64,000 bases of DNA, taken from positions 434,001-498,000 of the forward strand of contig DBMP01000013.1 in assembly GCA_002298145.1 (NCBI GenBank). The letters run 5' to 3'. This DNA is from Spartobacteria bacterium UBA695 (lineage in GTDB: Bacteria; Verrucomicrobiota; Verrucomicrobiia; Chthoniobacterales; Chthoniobacteraceae). This document shows, one piece after another, positions 34,629 to 42,795 of this stretch. How positions within the stretch are numbered: position 1 is the stretch's first letter; every line of letters begins with the position of its first letter. Under the pieces are notes generated by a model that saw only the letters and a program-made list of their open reading frames with translations, was not told the DNA's origin and searched no databases. A program made the position numbers and the translations under genes.

Positions 34629-35303
34629 CTAGAAGAGTCCCGGCAGCCACATCTCGTTCTTGGGCTTCTCCTGCACGGTTTCCTGATCGGCGAAAAGCTC
34701 TTCCAGACGGGTGATGAGCTTGAGGGCGGCGGCTTCGGAGCGGCTCTTGGTGGCCAGTTTTTTAAGCCGGTTGAGGCAGCTCTGGGCCGGGTCCGGGGCG
34801 GGCGTCCTCTGGCTGGCGGGGGTCAGCGCGCGGCGGATGAACTGCGCGGTGAGCGGCTGGTCTCCGGCTTTTTTTAAGACGGCTCTCCACTTTTTGACCC
34901 GCTCCTGTGGCGAGCGCCAGCGGCGCAGTTCCCGGGCTTGAGCCTCGTTCTGCGGCAGGGAGGGGATGTCGCCGATGGAGGAGAGATCGGCCATGACCTG
35001 TGCGCTGTCGATGAGCTCATAGGCGCGGGGACGGCTCAGGGCGAGGACCGATTTGACGTATTCCCCGAAGCTGGGGTGCGTCCGGCGGTACAGGCGGGCG
35101 TCGCGAATCTCCATGAGGGCCTTGCCGACTGCGACAAAGGTTCCCATGCCCTCGCGGATGGTTTTTTCGCAGACCTCCAGACGACGTAGCTCCTCCTCCG
35201 AAAGCTCGTTTACGGAGGGAACAACTTCGAATTGGGGAGTTTGGATGGCCGTGGCTTCGTCCGGCCCTTTAATGGCGGTGTGATTGCCCATTGCCTCCTG
35301 CAT
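34629..35303 (-). CDS. Hypothetical protein with plasmid/phage-type regulator core
   Basis: A 224-residue protein. Residues 35-110 (LSEEELRRLEVCEKTIREGM, VAVGKALMEIRDARLYRRTH, SFGEYVKSVLALSRPRAYEL) match a core seen in uncharacterised proteins of plasmids, phages and actinobacterial or planctomycete genomes, thought to be DNA-binding. The C-terminal half is basic with helical repeats. ATG 35303 is used; ATG 35291 is alternative but AGGAGG would then sit only two bases away. Divergent from the CHASE2 gene. No other mobile genes adjoin it, so it may be a domesticated relic or a chromosomal regulator. Confidence 0.6.
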   Translation of the reverse strand: MQEAMGNHTAIKGPDEATAIQTPQFEVVPSVNELSEEELRRLEVCEKTIREGMGTFVAVGKALMEIRDARLYRRTHPSFGEYVKSVLALSRPRAYELIDSAQVMADLSSIGDIPSLPQNEAQARELRRWRSPQERVKKWRAVLKKAGDQPLTAQFIRRALTPASQRTPAPDPAQSCLNRLKKLATKSRSEAAALKLITRLEELFADQETVQEKPKNEMWLPGLF

Positions 35304-35343
35304 ATCACGGAATTCCCGGGAAGGGAAGTTCCTGCTTTCCCCG

Positions 35344-36555
35344 ATGGAATTTTCGCCTTATGCTCAGGCTCTTACGATGCATTGTAGCACCCGGCAGTTC
35401 CTTTTTATCAGTGTTTTGGTTGGTTTCGTCCTCATGCACGAAACGCGCACGGAGCCCTTCGACAAAGCGGAGGGGGCGTTCGCTTCGTGGCTGGAGGCCT
35501 ATTCTCCCCGGCCCAGCCCGGCTCCGCTCGCCGTGGTCCGGATCTCGGACGAGGACCTGAAAAACTCCCAGTGGCCCTGGCAGCCCGTCGATTATTCCCT
35601 TTTTCTAAATGCCGCGCTCCCGTTTCATCCGTCCGTTTTGGGCATCGAGCCGGTGCTCGCCTGGGATAAGGCCGATGGGGTCGAGACGCTCCACCACAAG
35701 GCGCTAAGCACGCCCAAGCTGCTCCTTGCCGCCGAGCTCGGCTCGCTCGAGGACCCGGCGCTCGTGCCTCCGATGCAGGAGGTGCCCGTGCTGCGCCATG
35801 TCGAGGGAAGCGTTTCGGCGATTGACGAATACCAGCTCGTTTCCGCCCAGCCGGGGGAGGATCTGCGCCACTCGGCTGCGGTTGGGTTCTTTGGCCCGGT
35901 GGGCAACCGACCGATTACCCGCGTGCCGCTGCTTTACCGTTACCACGGCGAGGTGGTCCCGTCCTTCGTGCTCCAGGCCGCCATGCTCTGGTATGGCGTG
36001 AGCGCCGAGGAGGTGCGGGTGGTGCCCGGTTCGTATGTGGAGCTAGGGAAAGCCGCCCGCGTGCCGATCGACGCCGATGGCACCATGGCCGTGAACTTTA
36101 CGATCCCCACCGCCGCCTTCTCCTACCCGGATCTGCTCCTTTCCGCCGAGCAGCTGCAAACGGGCCACGAGACGGCCATCCCAGCCGGGCAACTCAAAGA
36201 TTCGCTGATTTTGCTGACCCGCGTGGACCAGGAAGCGCGCAAGCTCCCGCTCGCCAACGGCAAGCAGAGTTCGCGCGGTGAACTGGCCGCCGCGGCCATT
36301 GCCACGATCCAGCAGCAGCGTTACGCGGGGGCGGCTCCGGTCGTCGTGTCCGTGGCGGTGCTGGCATTTTTCCTCGGCGTCGGCTGGGCGATGAGCCGGG
36401 TGCGTAAATTTCCGGCCACGGTCATTTGCGTTGGCGCGTTGGCGCTTTATGTTTTGGTCTCCCTGGGCATCTTCGCCTCCTGGCAGATAGCGCTGCCTTT
36501 CGGGCTCCCCGTGGGGATGTCTTTGTTCCTGCTCCTTTTCCGCCAATTCGAATAG
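35344..36555 (+). CDS. CHASE2-domain membrane protein without an effector
   Basis: A protein of about 403 residues (ATG 35344, or ATG 35377). One N-terminal helix (FLFISVLVGFVLMHE) is followed by a periplasmic CHASE2 sensory domain of about 280 residues: LAVVRISDEDLKNSQWPWQP, then VPLLYRYHGEVVPSFVLQAA, IDADGTMAVNFTIP and GQLKDSLILL. Two C-terminal helices end the protein. Normally CHASE2 is followed by a cyclase, kinase or diguanylate cyclase; here it stops after the membrane, so it must signal through a partner or have a structural role. The metallo-hydrolase gene begins 3 bp later. Confidence 0.75.
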   Translation: MEFSPYAQALTMHCSTRQFLFISVLVGFVLMHETRTEPFDKAEGAFASWLEAYSPRPSPAPLAVVRISDEDLKNSQWPWQPVDYSLFLNAALPFHPSVLGIEPVLAWDKADGVETLHHKALSTPKLLLAAELGSLEDPALVPPMQEVPVLRHVEGSVSAIDEYQLVSAQPGEDLRHSAAVGFFGPVGNRPITRVPLLYRYHGEVVPSFVLQAAMLWYGVSAEEVRVVPGSYVELGKAARVPIDADGTMAVNFTIPTAAFSYPDLLLSAEQLQTGHETAIPAGQLKDSLILLTRVDQEARKLPLANGKQSSRGELAAAAIATIQQQRYAGAAPVVVSVAVLAFFLGVGWAMSRVRKFPATVICVGALALYVLVSLGIFASWQIALPFGLPVGMSLFLLLFRQFE

Positions 36556-36558
36556 ATC

Positions 36559-37938
36559 ATGCAATTCACGAACCACACCCGCCGGGCCGAGATCGGCGCC
36601 AATTGTTACTCTTTGGAGGCGGCGGGAAAGCGGATCGTGCTGGATTGCGGAATGCACCCGCGCCTGGAGGGGCTCGAAGCGCTGCCCGAGCTGGAAGCGC
36701 TCCCTGACGACAGCGTGGATGCCGTGATCCTTTCCCATGCCCACCAGGATCACCTCGGGGCCATGCCCGTCCTGATGCGCCGCCATCCGCGGGCCCCGCT
36801 TTTCGCGACCGATGCCACCCGGCAGGTCGGCGACGTGATGCTGCATAACTCAGTCAACGTCATGCTGCGCATCCGCGAAGAGCAAGGGGTGACGTCCTAC
36901 CCGCTTTTTACCCACCGCGAGGCCGACAACACCATCAAACGCTGCCAGCCGGTGCCGCTGCACCAGCGCTGGAGCCTGGAGGGGGAGCGGCTTGGCTTTA
37001 AAGAAGAGTCGCCCTTCAGCTTCGAGTTTTTCGATGCCGGGCATATCCTCGGCTCCGCCGGGGTGCTCATCCGCGCCGAGGGGAAAACGATCTTTTACAC
37101 TGGCGACGTCAATTTCGAGGACCAGACCATCTCCGCTGCCGCCCGCTTCCCCAAGGAGGGCGTGGACATCCTCGTGCTGGAGACCACGCGGGGCGACAGC
37201 CCGCTGGCCCCCGGGTTTACGCGGGCGTGTGAAGTGACCCGCTTTAGCCAGGCCATCTTGGAGGGGCTGGCCCGGGGCGGCTCGATCCTGGTCCCCGTTT
37301 TCGCGCTCGGCAAGACGCAGGAACTCCTCGGGATTTTTGCCGAAATGCAGCGCGTGGGCGAGCTGGCCAAGGGCATCCCCATCTACATCGGCGGCCTCAG
37401 CGCCAAGCTGACCGAGCTTTACGACAAACTGGCGGGCCAGACCTGTCGGCTCGAACCGTGCCTGCAACTCCTCGACACCGTGGCCCCGTTCGTAGTTGGC
37501 GGCGCGGATATCGAGACGATCCCCGTGAAGCCCGGCCGCATCTATGCCTTCACCAGCGGCATGATGACCGAGAACACCCTCTCCAACCTTTTCGCCACCC
37601 GCTTCATCAGCGACCCGGCCAATTCGCTCTACTTCGTGGGCTATGCCGATCCGGAATCCCCCGGCGGCAAAATCCGCCACCTCAATCCGGGCGACCCGGT
37701 GCGGCTTGATTCCCGGCACAAAGAGCAGACGCTCGCCTGCCGCGTGGAGACCTTCAACTTCAGCGCCCACGCCTCGCGCGAGAGCATCCGCGCGTGGGTC
37801 AACGAAGTGAAGCCGAAGAAAATCGTGCTGGTCCACGGCGACGCCCCCGCGCTCGAATGGTTCCGGGAAACCCTGGCCACCGACCTGCCCGGAACGGAAG
37901 TCGTCGTCTCGGTGCCGGGCGTGCCGCTCGATTTGTAG
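36559..37938 (+). CDS. Beta-CASP metallo-beta-lactamase-fold RNA hydrolase
   Basis: A 459-residue protein of the CPSF/RNase J-like group. The zinc motif HAHQDH is at 60-65 (SHAHQDHLGAMP), followed by LGSAGVLIRAEGKTIFYTGD, a beta-CASP insert (ILVPVFALGKTQELLGIF) and the late motifs FNFSAHASRESIRAWV and IVLVHGDAPA. These match bacterial MBL-fold RNA metallo-hydrolases of the YSH1-like type (exo- or endonuclease). The usual second-half GLMTEN-like segment appears as SGMMTENTLSN. It follows the CHASE2 gene by 3 bp. Confidence 0.88.
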   Translation: MQFTNHTRRAEIGANCYSLEAAGKRIVLDCGMHPRLEGLEALPELEALPDDSVDAVILSHAHQDHLGAMPVLMRRHPRAPLFATDATRQVGDVMLHNSVNVMLRIREEQGVTSYPLFTHREADNTIKRCQPVPLHQRWSLEGERLGFKEESPFSFEFFDAGHILGSAGVLIRAEGKTIFYTGDVNFEDQTISAAARFPKEGVDILVLETTRGDSPLAPGFTRACEVTRFSQAILEGLARGGSILVPVFALGKTQELLGIFAEMQRVGELAKGIPIYIGGLSAKLTELYDKLAGQTCRLEPCLQLLDTVAPFVVGGADIETIPVKPGRIYAFTSGMMTENTLSNLFATRFISDPANSLYFVGYADPESPGGKIRHLNPGDPVRLDSRHKEQTLACRVETFNFSAHASRESIRAWVNEVKPKKIVLVHGDAPALEWFRETLATDLPGTEVVVSVPGVPLDL

Positions 37939-37986
37939 GGGTTTGTAAGGCTTTGCGAATGCGGGGAAAAAGGGTAATTTTTCGTT

Positions 37987-38991
37987 GTGACGAGCGCTCA
38001 GCAAAAACGGTTTGAAGAACCGATCTTAAATCATATCCGGCGTGATTTCGGATTATTGCGCCAGGAATGGACCGTCCAGCAAACGCTCGACCACCTTCGC
38101 CAGCTCGACGTCGGCGACAAGATCATCTACTTCTACGTCGCGGGCGAGGACGACAAGCTGATGGGCGTCGTCCCCACGCGCAAGCTGCTCCTCTCCCATG
38201 CCGATGAAAAGCTCGGCGACATCATGATCCGCCGTGTCGTGGCGATTCCCAAGACCGCCACGGTGTTCGACGCCTGCGAGTTCTTCGTCCTGCACAAATT
38301 CTTTGCCCTGCCGGTCGTTGATGAACAGCGCCGCATCCTGGGCGTGGTGGAGATCAACCTCGTTACCGAAGAGGTGCTGGAGGGGGACAATGCCGCCGAG
38401 CCGCAGCAGGGGCCGCCGGACGACGTCTTTGAGCTTCTTGGCTTTCACCTCGCGCAAGCCCGCAACGCCGGGCCGCTGATGTCCTTCCGCTACCGCTTTC
38501 CCTGGCTCGTGGCGACGATCCTCAGCGGCACCCTTTGCGCGGTCATCACGGGGCTTTTTGAGGAGACCCTGGCCGAATTGCTCGTCCTTGCCTTTTTCCT
38601 GCCGCTGGTCCTCGGCATGGGGGAGAGCGTCAGCATGCAGTCGATGACCCTTTCCATCCAAAACCTTCGCGCCAACCGGCCCACGCTTAAGTGGTACCTC
38701 TCGGCGCTGCGGCGCGAGGCGGCCACGGCCACGCTGCTCGGGCTGGCGTGCGGGTTCGCGGTTTTCCTGATCATCTGGGGTTGGCGGGGCGCCCCCGGAG
38801 CCGGGGCGGCCATCGGGGCCAGCATCTTGCTCTCGTTTGAGACGGCCTGCCTGCTGGGCTTGAGCGTCCCCTCGCTGCTCCACGCCCTAAAGCTCGACCC
38901 GAAGATCGCCGCCGGGCCGATCACGCTCGCCGTCGCCGACGTTGCCACGCTCGTCTTCTACTTCGGCGTGGCGGCGATTGTGCTGCGATAG
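37987..38991 (+). CDS. MgtE-like magnesium transporter lacking the N-terminal domain
   Basis: A 334-residue protein started at GTG 37987. Residues 30-130 form two CBS domains (DDKLMGVVPTRKLLLSHADE, VVAIPKTATVFDACEFFVLH, FALPVVDEQRRILGVVEI). Residues 165-334 form five membrane helices of the MgtE pore, including PLVLGMGESVSMQSMTLSIQ and the Pro/Asp-bearing last helix near ITLAVADVATLVFY. Canonical MgtE is about 450 residues with an N-terminal Mg-sensing superhelix; that part is missing, so gating must rest on CBS domains alone. Transport of Mg or another divalent cation is inferred from the family. Confidence 0.82.
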   Translation: MTSAQQKRFEEPILNHIRRDFGLLRQEWTVQQTLDHLRQLDVGDKIIYFYVAGEDDKLMGVVPTRKLLLSHADEKLGDIMIRRVVAIPKTATVFDACEFFVLHKFFALPVVDEQRRILGVVEINLVTEEVLEGDNAAEPQQGPPDDVFELLGFHLAQARNAGPLMSFRYRFPWLVATILSGTLCAVITGLFEETLAELLVLAFFLPLVLGMGESVSMQSMTLSIQNLRANRPTLKWYLSALRREAATATLLGLACGFAVFLIIWGWRGAPGAGAAIGASILLSFETACLLGLSVPSLLHALKLDPKIAAGPITLAVADVATLVFYFGVAAIVLR

Positions 38992-39067
38992 CCTTTCCGA
39001 AGGCCGCTGGACACCCGCCCTCGGCTGGGTTAAGCTGTCCATCCTTTTCGTTCAAAACCCACCATCT

Positions 39068-40639
39068 ATGAATAAGCCCCAGGTTACGATCTACGACACC
39101 ACCCTTCGCGACGGTACGCAAGGGACTGGCATTTCGTTTAGCGTCCTGGATAAGATTCGCGTGGCAGAGAAGCTCGACGGCTTCGGCGTGCATTACATCG
39201 AAGGCGGCTGGCCGGGGTCCAACCCGAAGGATGCCGAGTTCTTCATGCAGGCTGCCAAGCGGACCTGGAAAAGCGCCAAAATCGCCGCCTTCGGCAGCAC
39301 CCGGCGCGCGCATATCAAGGTGGAGAAAGACCCTCAGGTCCAGGCCCTCCTCGACGCGGAAACGCCCGTCATCGCGATCGTCGGCAAGAGCTCGCTTTTG
39401 CACGTTCGCGAGGTCCTCAACGTCACGCCGGAGGAAAACCGGGCCATGATCCGCGAGACCGTGGCTTACCTCAAAGCCCACGGCCGCGAGGTCTGCCTCG
39501 ATGCCGAGCATTTCTTTGACGGTTACAAAGAGGATGCCGAACACGCCCTTGCCGCGCTCCACGCCGCCGTGGAGGGGGGCGTCGATATCCTCGTCCTCTG
39601 CGATACCAACGGCGGCACCCTGCCGGAGGAAGTGGAGCGCATCACGCGCGACGTCGTTGCCAAAACCAACCGCCCCGTTGGCATCCATACGCATGACGAC
39701 TGCGGCCTCGGCGTGGCCAATGCGCTCGCCGCCGTCCGGGCCGGAGCGGTGCAGGTCCAGGGGACCTTCAACGGCTACGGCGAACGCGTCGGTAACTGTA
39801 ACCTGACGACCCTTATCCCGAATTTGCAGCTCAAAGCGGGCATCCCCATGGTGCCCGACCTGACCCGCCTGCGCGAGGTCTCCCTCTTCGTCGACGGCGT
39901 GGCCAATAGCCAGCACTCCCTTCGCGCCCCGTACGTCGGCGCCACGGCCTTTGCCCACAAGGGGGGCATCCACGTCAACGCCGTCCAAAAGCTAGCCCGC
40001 AGCTACGAGCACATCCGGCCCGAGGAGGTCGGCAATACGCAGAACATCCTGGTTTCCGAGCTTTCTGGCCAGAGCAACGTGCTCCTCAAGGCCGAGGCGC
40101 TGGGCATCCACCTGGAAAAAGGTTCGCCCGAGGTGCATAAAATCCTCCAGGAGATCAAGCGCCGCGAATCGCTCGGTTACGAGTTCGAAGCCGCCGACGG
40201 ATCGTTTGATTTGCTTATCCGCAAAACGCTTCAGCCGCCCACGGCCCCGTTCTTCGAGCTGCTGGAGTACCACTGCACGTTCCGCCGCTTCGGGCCGAGC
40301 TTCCGCAGCCACGATACCTGCGAGGCCACCGTCAAGCTGCTCGTCAACGGCGAGCGGGTCTACACCGTGGACGAAGGGGACGGCCCCGTGAACGCACTCG
40401 ACGCCGCGTTGCGCAAATCGCTGCGCCCGTTCTACCCGCAGATCGACGAAATCGCCCTTGAGGATTACAAAGTGCGCATCCTCGACAGCCGCGGAGGCAC
40501 GGCCGCCCGTACCCGCGTCCTCATCACGTTCACCGATGGCAAAAACGACTGGGGTACGGTCGGCGTCTCGGGCAACGTCATCGAGGCAAGCTGGCTCGCG
40601 CTCGTTGATGCGATTGAATACAAGCTGCTTACCGCGTAG
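39068..40639 (+). CDS. cimA: (R)-citramalate synthase
   Basis: A 523-residue enzyme condensing pyruvate and acetyl-CoA to citramalate, which starts isoleucine synthesis without threonine. ATG 39068 gives the proper beginning VTIYDTTLRDGTQGTGISFS. Metal and substrate motifs include YIEGGWPGSNPKDAEFF, RPVGIHTHDDCGLGVANAL and GTFNGYGERVGNCNLTTLIP. The C-terminal regulatory LeuA dimer domain (about 390-520) is present, where isoleucine would inhibit. Length and the EGGWPGSNPKD signature fit the long citramalate-synthase/TIGR00977 type better than LeuA. Confidence 0.9.
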   Translation: MNKPQVTIYDTTLRDGTQGTGISFSVLDKIRVAEKLDGFGVHYIEGGWPGSNPKDAEFFMQAAKRTWKSAKIAAFGSTRRAHIKVEKDPQVQALLDAETPVIAIVGKSSLLHVREVLNVTPEENRAMIRETVAYLKAHGREVCLDAEHFFDGYKEDAEHALAALHAAVEGGVDILVLCDTNGGTLPEEVERITRDVVAKTNRPVGIHTHDDCGLGVANALAAVRAGAVQVQGTFNGYGERVGNCNLTTLIPNLQLKAGIPMVPDLTRLREVSLFVDGVANSQHSLRAPYVGATAFAHKGGIHVNAVQKLARSYEHIRPEEVGNTQNILVSELSGQSNVLLKAEALGIHLEKGSPEVHKILQEIKRRESLGYEFEAADGSFDLLIRKTLQPPTAPFFELLEYHCTFRRFGPSFRSHDTCEATVKLLVNGERVYTVDEGDGPVNALDAALRKSLRPFYPQIDEIALEDYKVRILDSRGGTAARTRVLITFTDGKNDWGTVGVSGNVIEASWLALVDAIEYKLLTA

Positions 40640-40689
40640 TCTCGGGGCGTAATCCCGGCTCCGTCCCGCCGGAACGCCAGAAAATAAGA

Positions 40690-40726
40690 AGCCCGAAGCT
40701 CTCCCTCGTGGGAGTCGCCTCGGGCT
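40690..40726. terminator. Hairpin between convergent cimA and peroxiredoxin genes
   Basis: AGCCCGA pairs with TCGGGCT and an inner CTCCC pairs with GGGAG across a small internal loop. On the minus strand the stem is followed by a T-rich tract (CTTATTTTC), suiting termination of the peroxiredoxin mRNA; it may also act on cimA. Confidence 0.6.
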
Positions 40727-40777
40727 GCTTTGCGCGAGTGTAGATCAACGCAAAGAAACCGAACTAAGAAACCGCCA

Positions 40778-41407
40778 TCAATTCTTCGCGAGGTAGTCGG
40801 CCACCCCGTCGAAGGACGGCTTGAGGGCCGCTTCGCCCTTGTGCCAGTTGGCCGGGCAGACCTCGCCGTTTTTTTCGAAAAATTGCAGCGCGTCAACGAT
40901 GCGCAGCGCCTCCTCCACCGAACGGCCCAGCGGGAAGTCGTTCACCAGCTCGTGGCGCACGACGCCCTTCTTGTCGATGATGAAAAGGCCACGATAGGCG
41001 ATCAGCTCGTTGTCGGCCTGGAGGTTGCCCTCCTCGTCCACCTTATATTCGCCGCTCAGCACGCCGTAGGCCGAGGAGACCGTCTTATTGGCATCGGCGA
41101 TGATCGGGTACTCGACCCCCTTGATGCCGCCGTGCGCCTTGGGCACTTGCTGCCAGCCCCAGTGGCTCTCGGCGGTGTCCGTTGAAGCGCCAACGACCTC
41201 GACGCCACGCGCTTTAAACTCGGCCAGAGCGGCCTGGAACGCGTGAAGTTCCGTCGGGCAGACGAACGTGAAATCCTTGGGATAGAAGAAGAGAAGCACG
41301 TAGCTCTTCTCCTTAAACTGATCGAGAGAAAAGGTTTCTTCGATGCGGCCGTTGGTGACGGCGCGGGTAGTGAACTGCGGAGCAGGTTTTCCAACGAGTG
41401 TTGCCAT
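40778..41407 (-). CDS. 2-Cys peroxiredoxin (AhpC/Prx1 type)
   Basis: A 209-residue thiol peroxidase that reduces hydrogen peroxide, organic hydroperoxides and peroxynitrite. The peroxidatic Cys is C50 in YPKDFTFVCPTEL and the resolving Cys is C184 in GEVCPANW, typical of typical 2-Cys enzymes. ATG 41407 is chosen since MATLVGKPAPQF is the family start. Followed by a hairpin. No AhpF or thioredoxin reductase gene is adjacent. The 364-bp divergent spacer upstream contains an operator-like inverted repeat at 41536-41556 that may govern it. Confidence 0.95.
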   Translation of the reverse strand: MATLVGKPAPQFTTRAVTNGRIEETFSLDQFKEKSYVLLFFYPKDFTFVCPTELHAFQAALAEFKARGVEVVGASTDTAESHWGWQQVPKAHGGIKGVEYPIIADANKTVSSAYGVLSGEYKVDEEGNLQADNELIAYRGLFIIDKKGVVRHELVNDFPLGRSVEEALRIVDALQFFEKNGEVCPANWHKGEAALKPSFDGVADYLAKN

Positions 41408-41771
41408 AGCTTTAGTTGAGATTGAGATTAACTCGCAAAAAGAAAAGACGAGAACGGAAGGTTGTTCAAGCACTTTTTTGCGGATTTCTTTGGAAACAGG
41501 GGGATGCGCCAGGGCGAGGCCTGAATGTGTATTAATTTGACCAATTTGTGGTCGAAGTGGCTAAAACAGCTCATCCTTTCTCCACCTACCCAGTAAGGGG
41601 AATCTCGATGGGGTGTATAGAATTTTCCCGGATTTCCTCTGGTAATCGAGAGGCATTTGTTCATACTAGGTGCGGCTGTATGGGTTTTGGCAAGGAACCT
41701 GCTGAACTGGGGCCAGCCGAAAACGGCTCCTCAAATCAACAGCCAACAAGAACACAACAACCAATATTACT
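41408..41771. other. Divergent regulatory spacer between peroxiredoxin and porin-like genes
   Basis: This 364-bp stretch is the longest gene-free interval in the window. It is AT-richer than its surroundings and should hold promoters for both flanking genes. An operator-like inverted repeat is described separately. I could not assign convincing -35/-10 pairs. Short open frames exist (for example 41657-41866, whose end overlaps the porin-like gene) but have no support. Confidence 0.6.
41536..41556. promoter_or_regulatory. Operator-like inverted repeat
   Basis: TTTGACCA and TGGTCGAA form 8-bp arms with seven matching positions around a 5-bp spacer. Size and location in the divergent spacer suit a dimeric repressor or activator site for the peroxiredoxin gene, the porin-like gene or both. 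The regulator is unknown. Confidence 0.4.
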
Positions 41772-42680
41772 ATGGCCCTAATCAAAAATCTGACCCTCGG
41801 CGCGATCGCAGGCGTTCTCCTGCCTGCCTCGCTGTTTGCAGGAACGGAATCGAAAGCGGTAGTTGAAACCACCACGAAGTCCATCATCGCTGGCGATCTC
41901 GGCGTAAACTTCGTCTCGGAATACATCTCCCGCGGCGTGCTTCAGGAGAAGCAGGGTGTTATCGCCCAGCCGTACATCGACTTGTTCCTTACCGTGTATG
42001 AGGGTGCCGACACCGACGCCATCAACAAGGTGACGCTGAACGTCAGCGCCTGGAGCAGCTTCCACTCCAAGCACACGGGTGCAAGCAAAGACAGCAACGT
42101 CTCCTCCTGGTACGAGGACGACATCATCCCCGGTGTTTCCGTTACCTTCCTGAAGAACTGGACCGGTACGGTCTCCTACGCTGAGTACTTCAGCCCGAGC
42201 AACGCTTGGGACGTTTCCCGTAACATCACGCTCAACCTTGCGTACAACGACACGGATCTGCTCGGCGCTTTCGCTCTGCACCCGCACGTTGCCTACCTGC
42301 GTGAACTCCAGGGCAGCGCTCCTTACGGCACTTCCTACGGCGCCGTGATCGATGGCTACAACAAGGCGGTTAACGGACATGGCAACTACTACGAATTCGG
42401 TATCGCTCCGGCTCTCCCTGCCTTTGGCCCCGTGACGGTTTCCTTCCCGCTCAACGTCGGCTTCGGCAGCGGCGACTTCTATGTCGACAACAAAGGCTTC
42501 GGATACTTCAGCGGTGGCGCTACCGCCACGGTTGCTCTTCCGTTCGTCCCGACCGCCTACGGCGCTTGGGCAGCTAACGCTGGCGTGACCTACTGGCGCC
42601 TCAACAACCCGAACGGCGACCTCGCCGGCGGCGACCAGAACCGCGTGGTTTACCAGGCGGGTCTCGGCGTGAACTTCTAA
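41772..42680 (+). CDS. Porin-like outer-membrane beta-barrel protein
   Basis: A 302-residue secreted protein with a signal peptide (MALIKNLTLGAIAGVLLPAS, cleavage near SLFAG). The mature chain alternates polar and aromatic or hydrophobic residues as in beta-barrels (GDLGVNFVSEYISRGVLQEK, KVTLNVSAWSSFHSK, NGHGNYYEFGIAPAL) and ends with the terminal Phe after VYQAGLGVNF, a classic assembly signal for outer-membrane barrels. Codon choice differs from neighbours, with more GCT, GGT and AAG, as expected for a very highly expressed gene. A strong intrinsic terminator follows. Probably a major envelope protein; pore activity is inferred. Confidence 0.78.
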   Translation: MALIKNLTLGAIAGVLLPASLFAGTESKAVVETTTKSIIAGDLGVNFVSEYISRGVLQEKQGVIAQPYIDLFLTVYEGADTDAINKVTLNVSAWSSFHSKHTGASKDSNVSSWYEDDIIPGVSVTFLKNWTGTVSYAEYFSPSNAWDVSRNITLNLAYNDTDLLGAFALHPHVAYLRELQGSAPYGTSYGAVIDGYNKAVNGHGNYYEFGIAPALPAFGPVTVSFPLNVGFGSGDFYVDNKGFGYFSGGATATVALPFVPTAYGAWAANAGVTYWRLNNPNGDLAGGDQNRVVYQAGLGVNF

Positions 42681-42721
42681 GTTCAGCCTCCGCTTAATCA
42701 CAAAATTATTTGTGTTTCCAT

Positions 42722-42758
42722 CCGCCATCTCCGAAAGGGGGTGGCGGGTGTTTTTTTT
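42722..42758 (+). terminator. Intrinsic terminator after the porin-like gene
   Basis: An 11-bp stem (42722-42732 with 42737-42747, G-U pairs included) around a GAAA tetraloop is followed three bases later by eight T. It is the best Rho-independent terminator on the plus strand in the window. Confidence 0.92.
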
Positions 42759-42795
42759 GTCTTTTTTTGGCCACCGGGAGGGGGGCACTCCGGGA

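Noticed and set aside
41657..41866. 69-codon frame in the peroxiredoxin/porin spacer with a hydrophobic start
   Set aside because: It runs into the porin-like signal peptide in another frame and has no ribosome binding site or recognisable domain.
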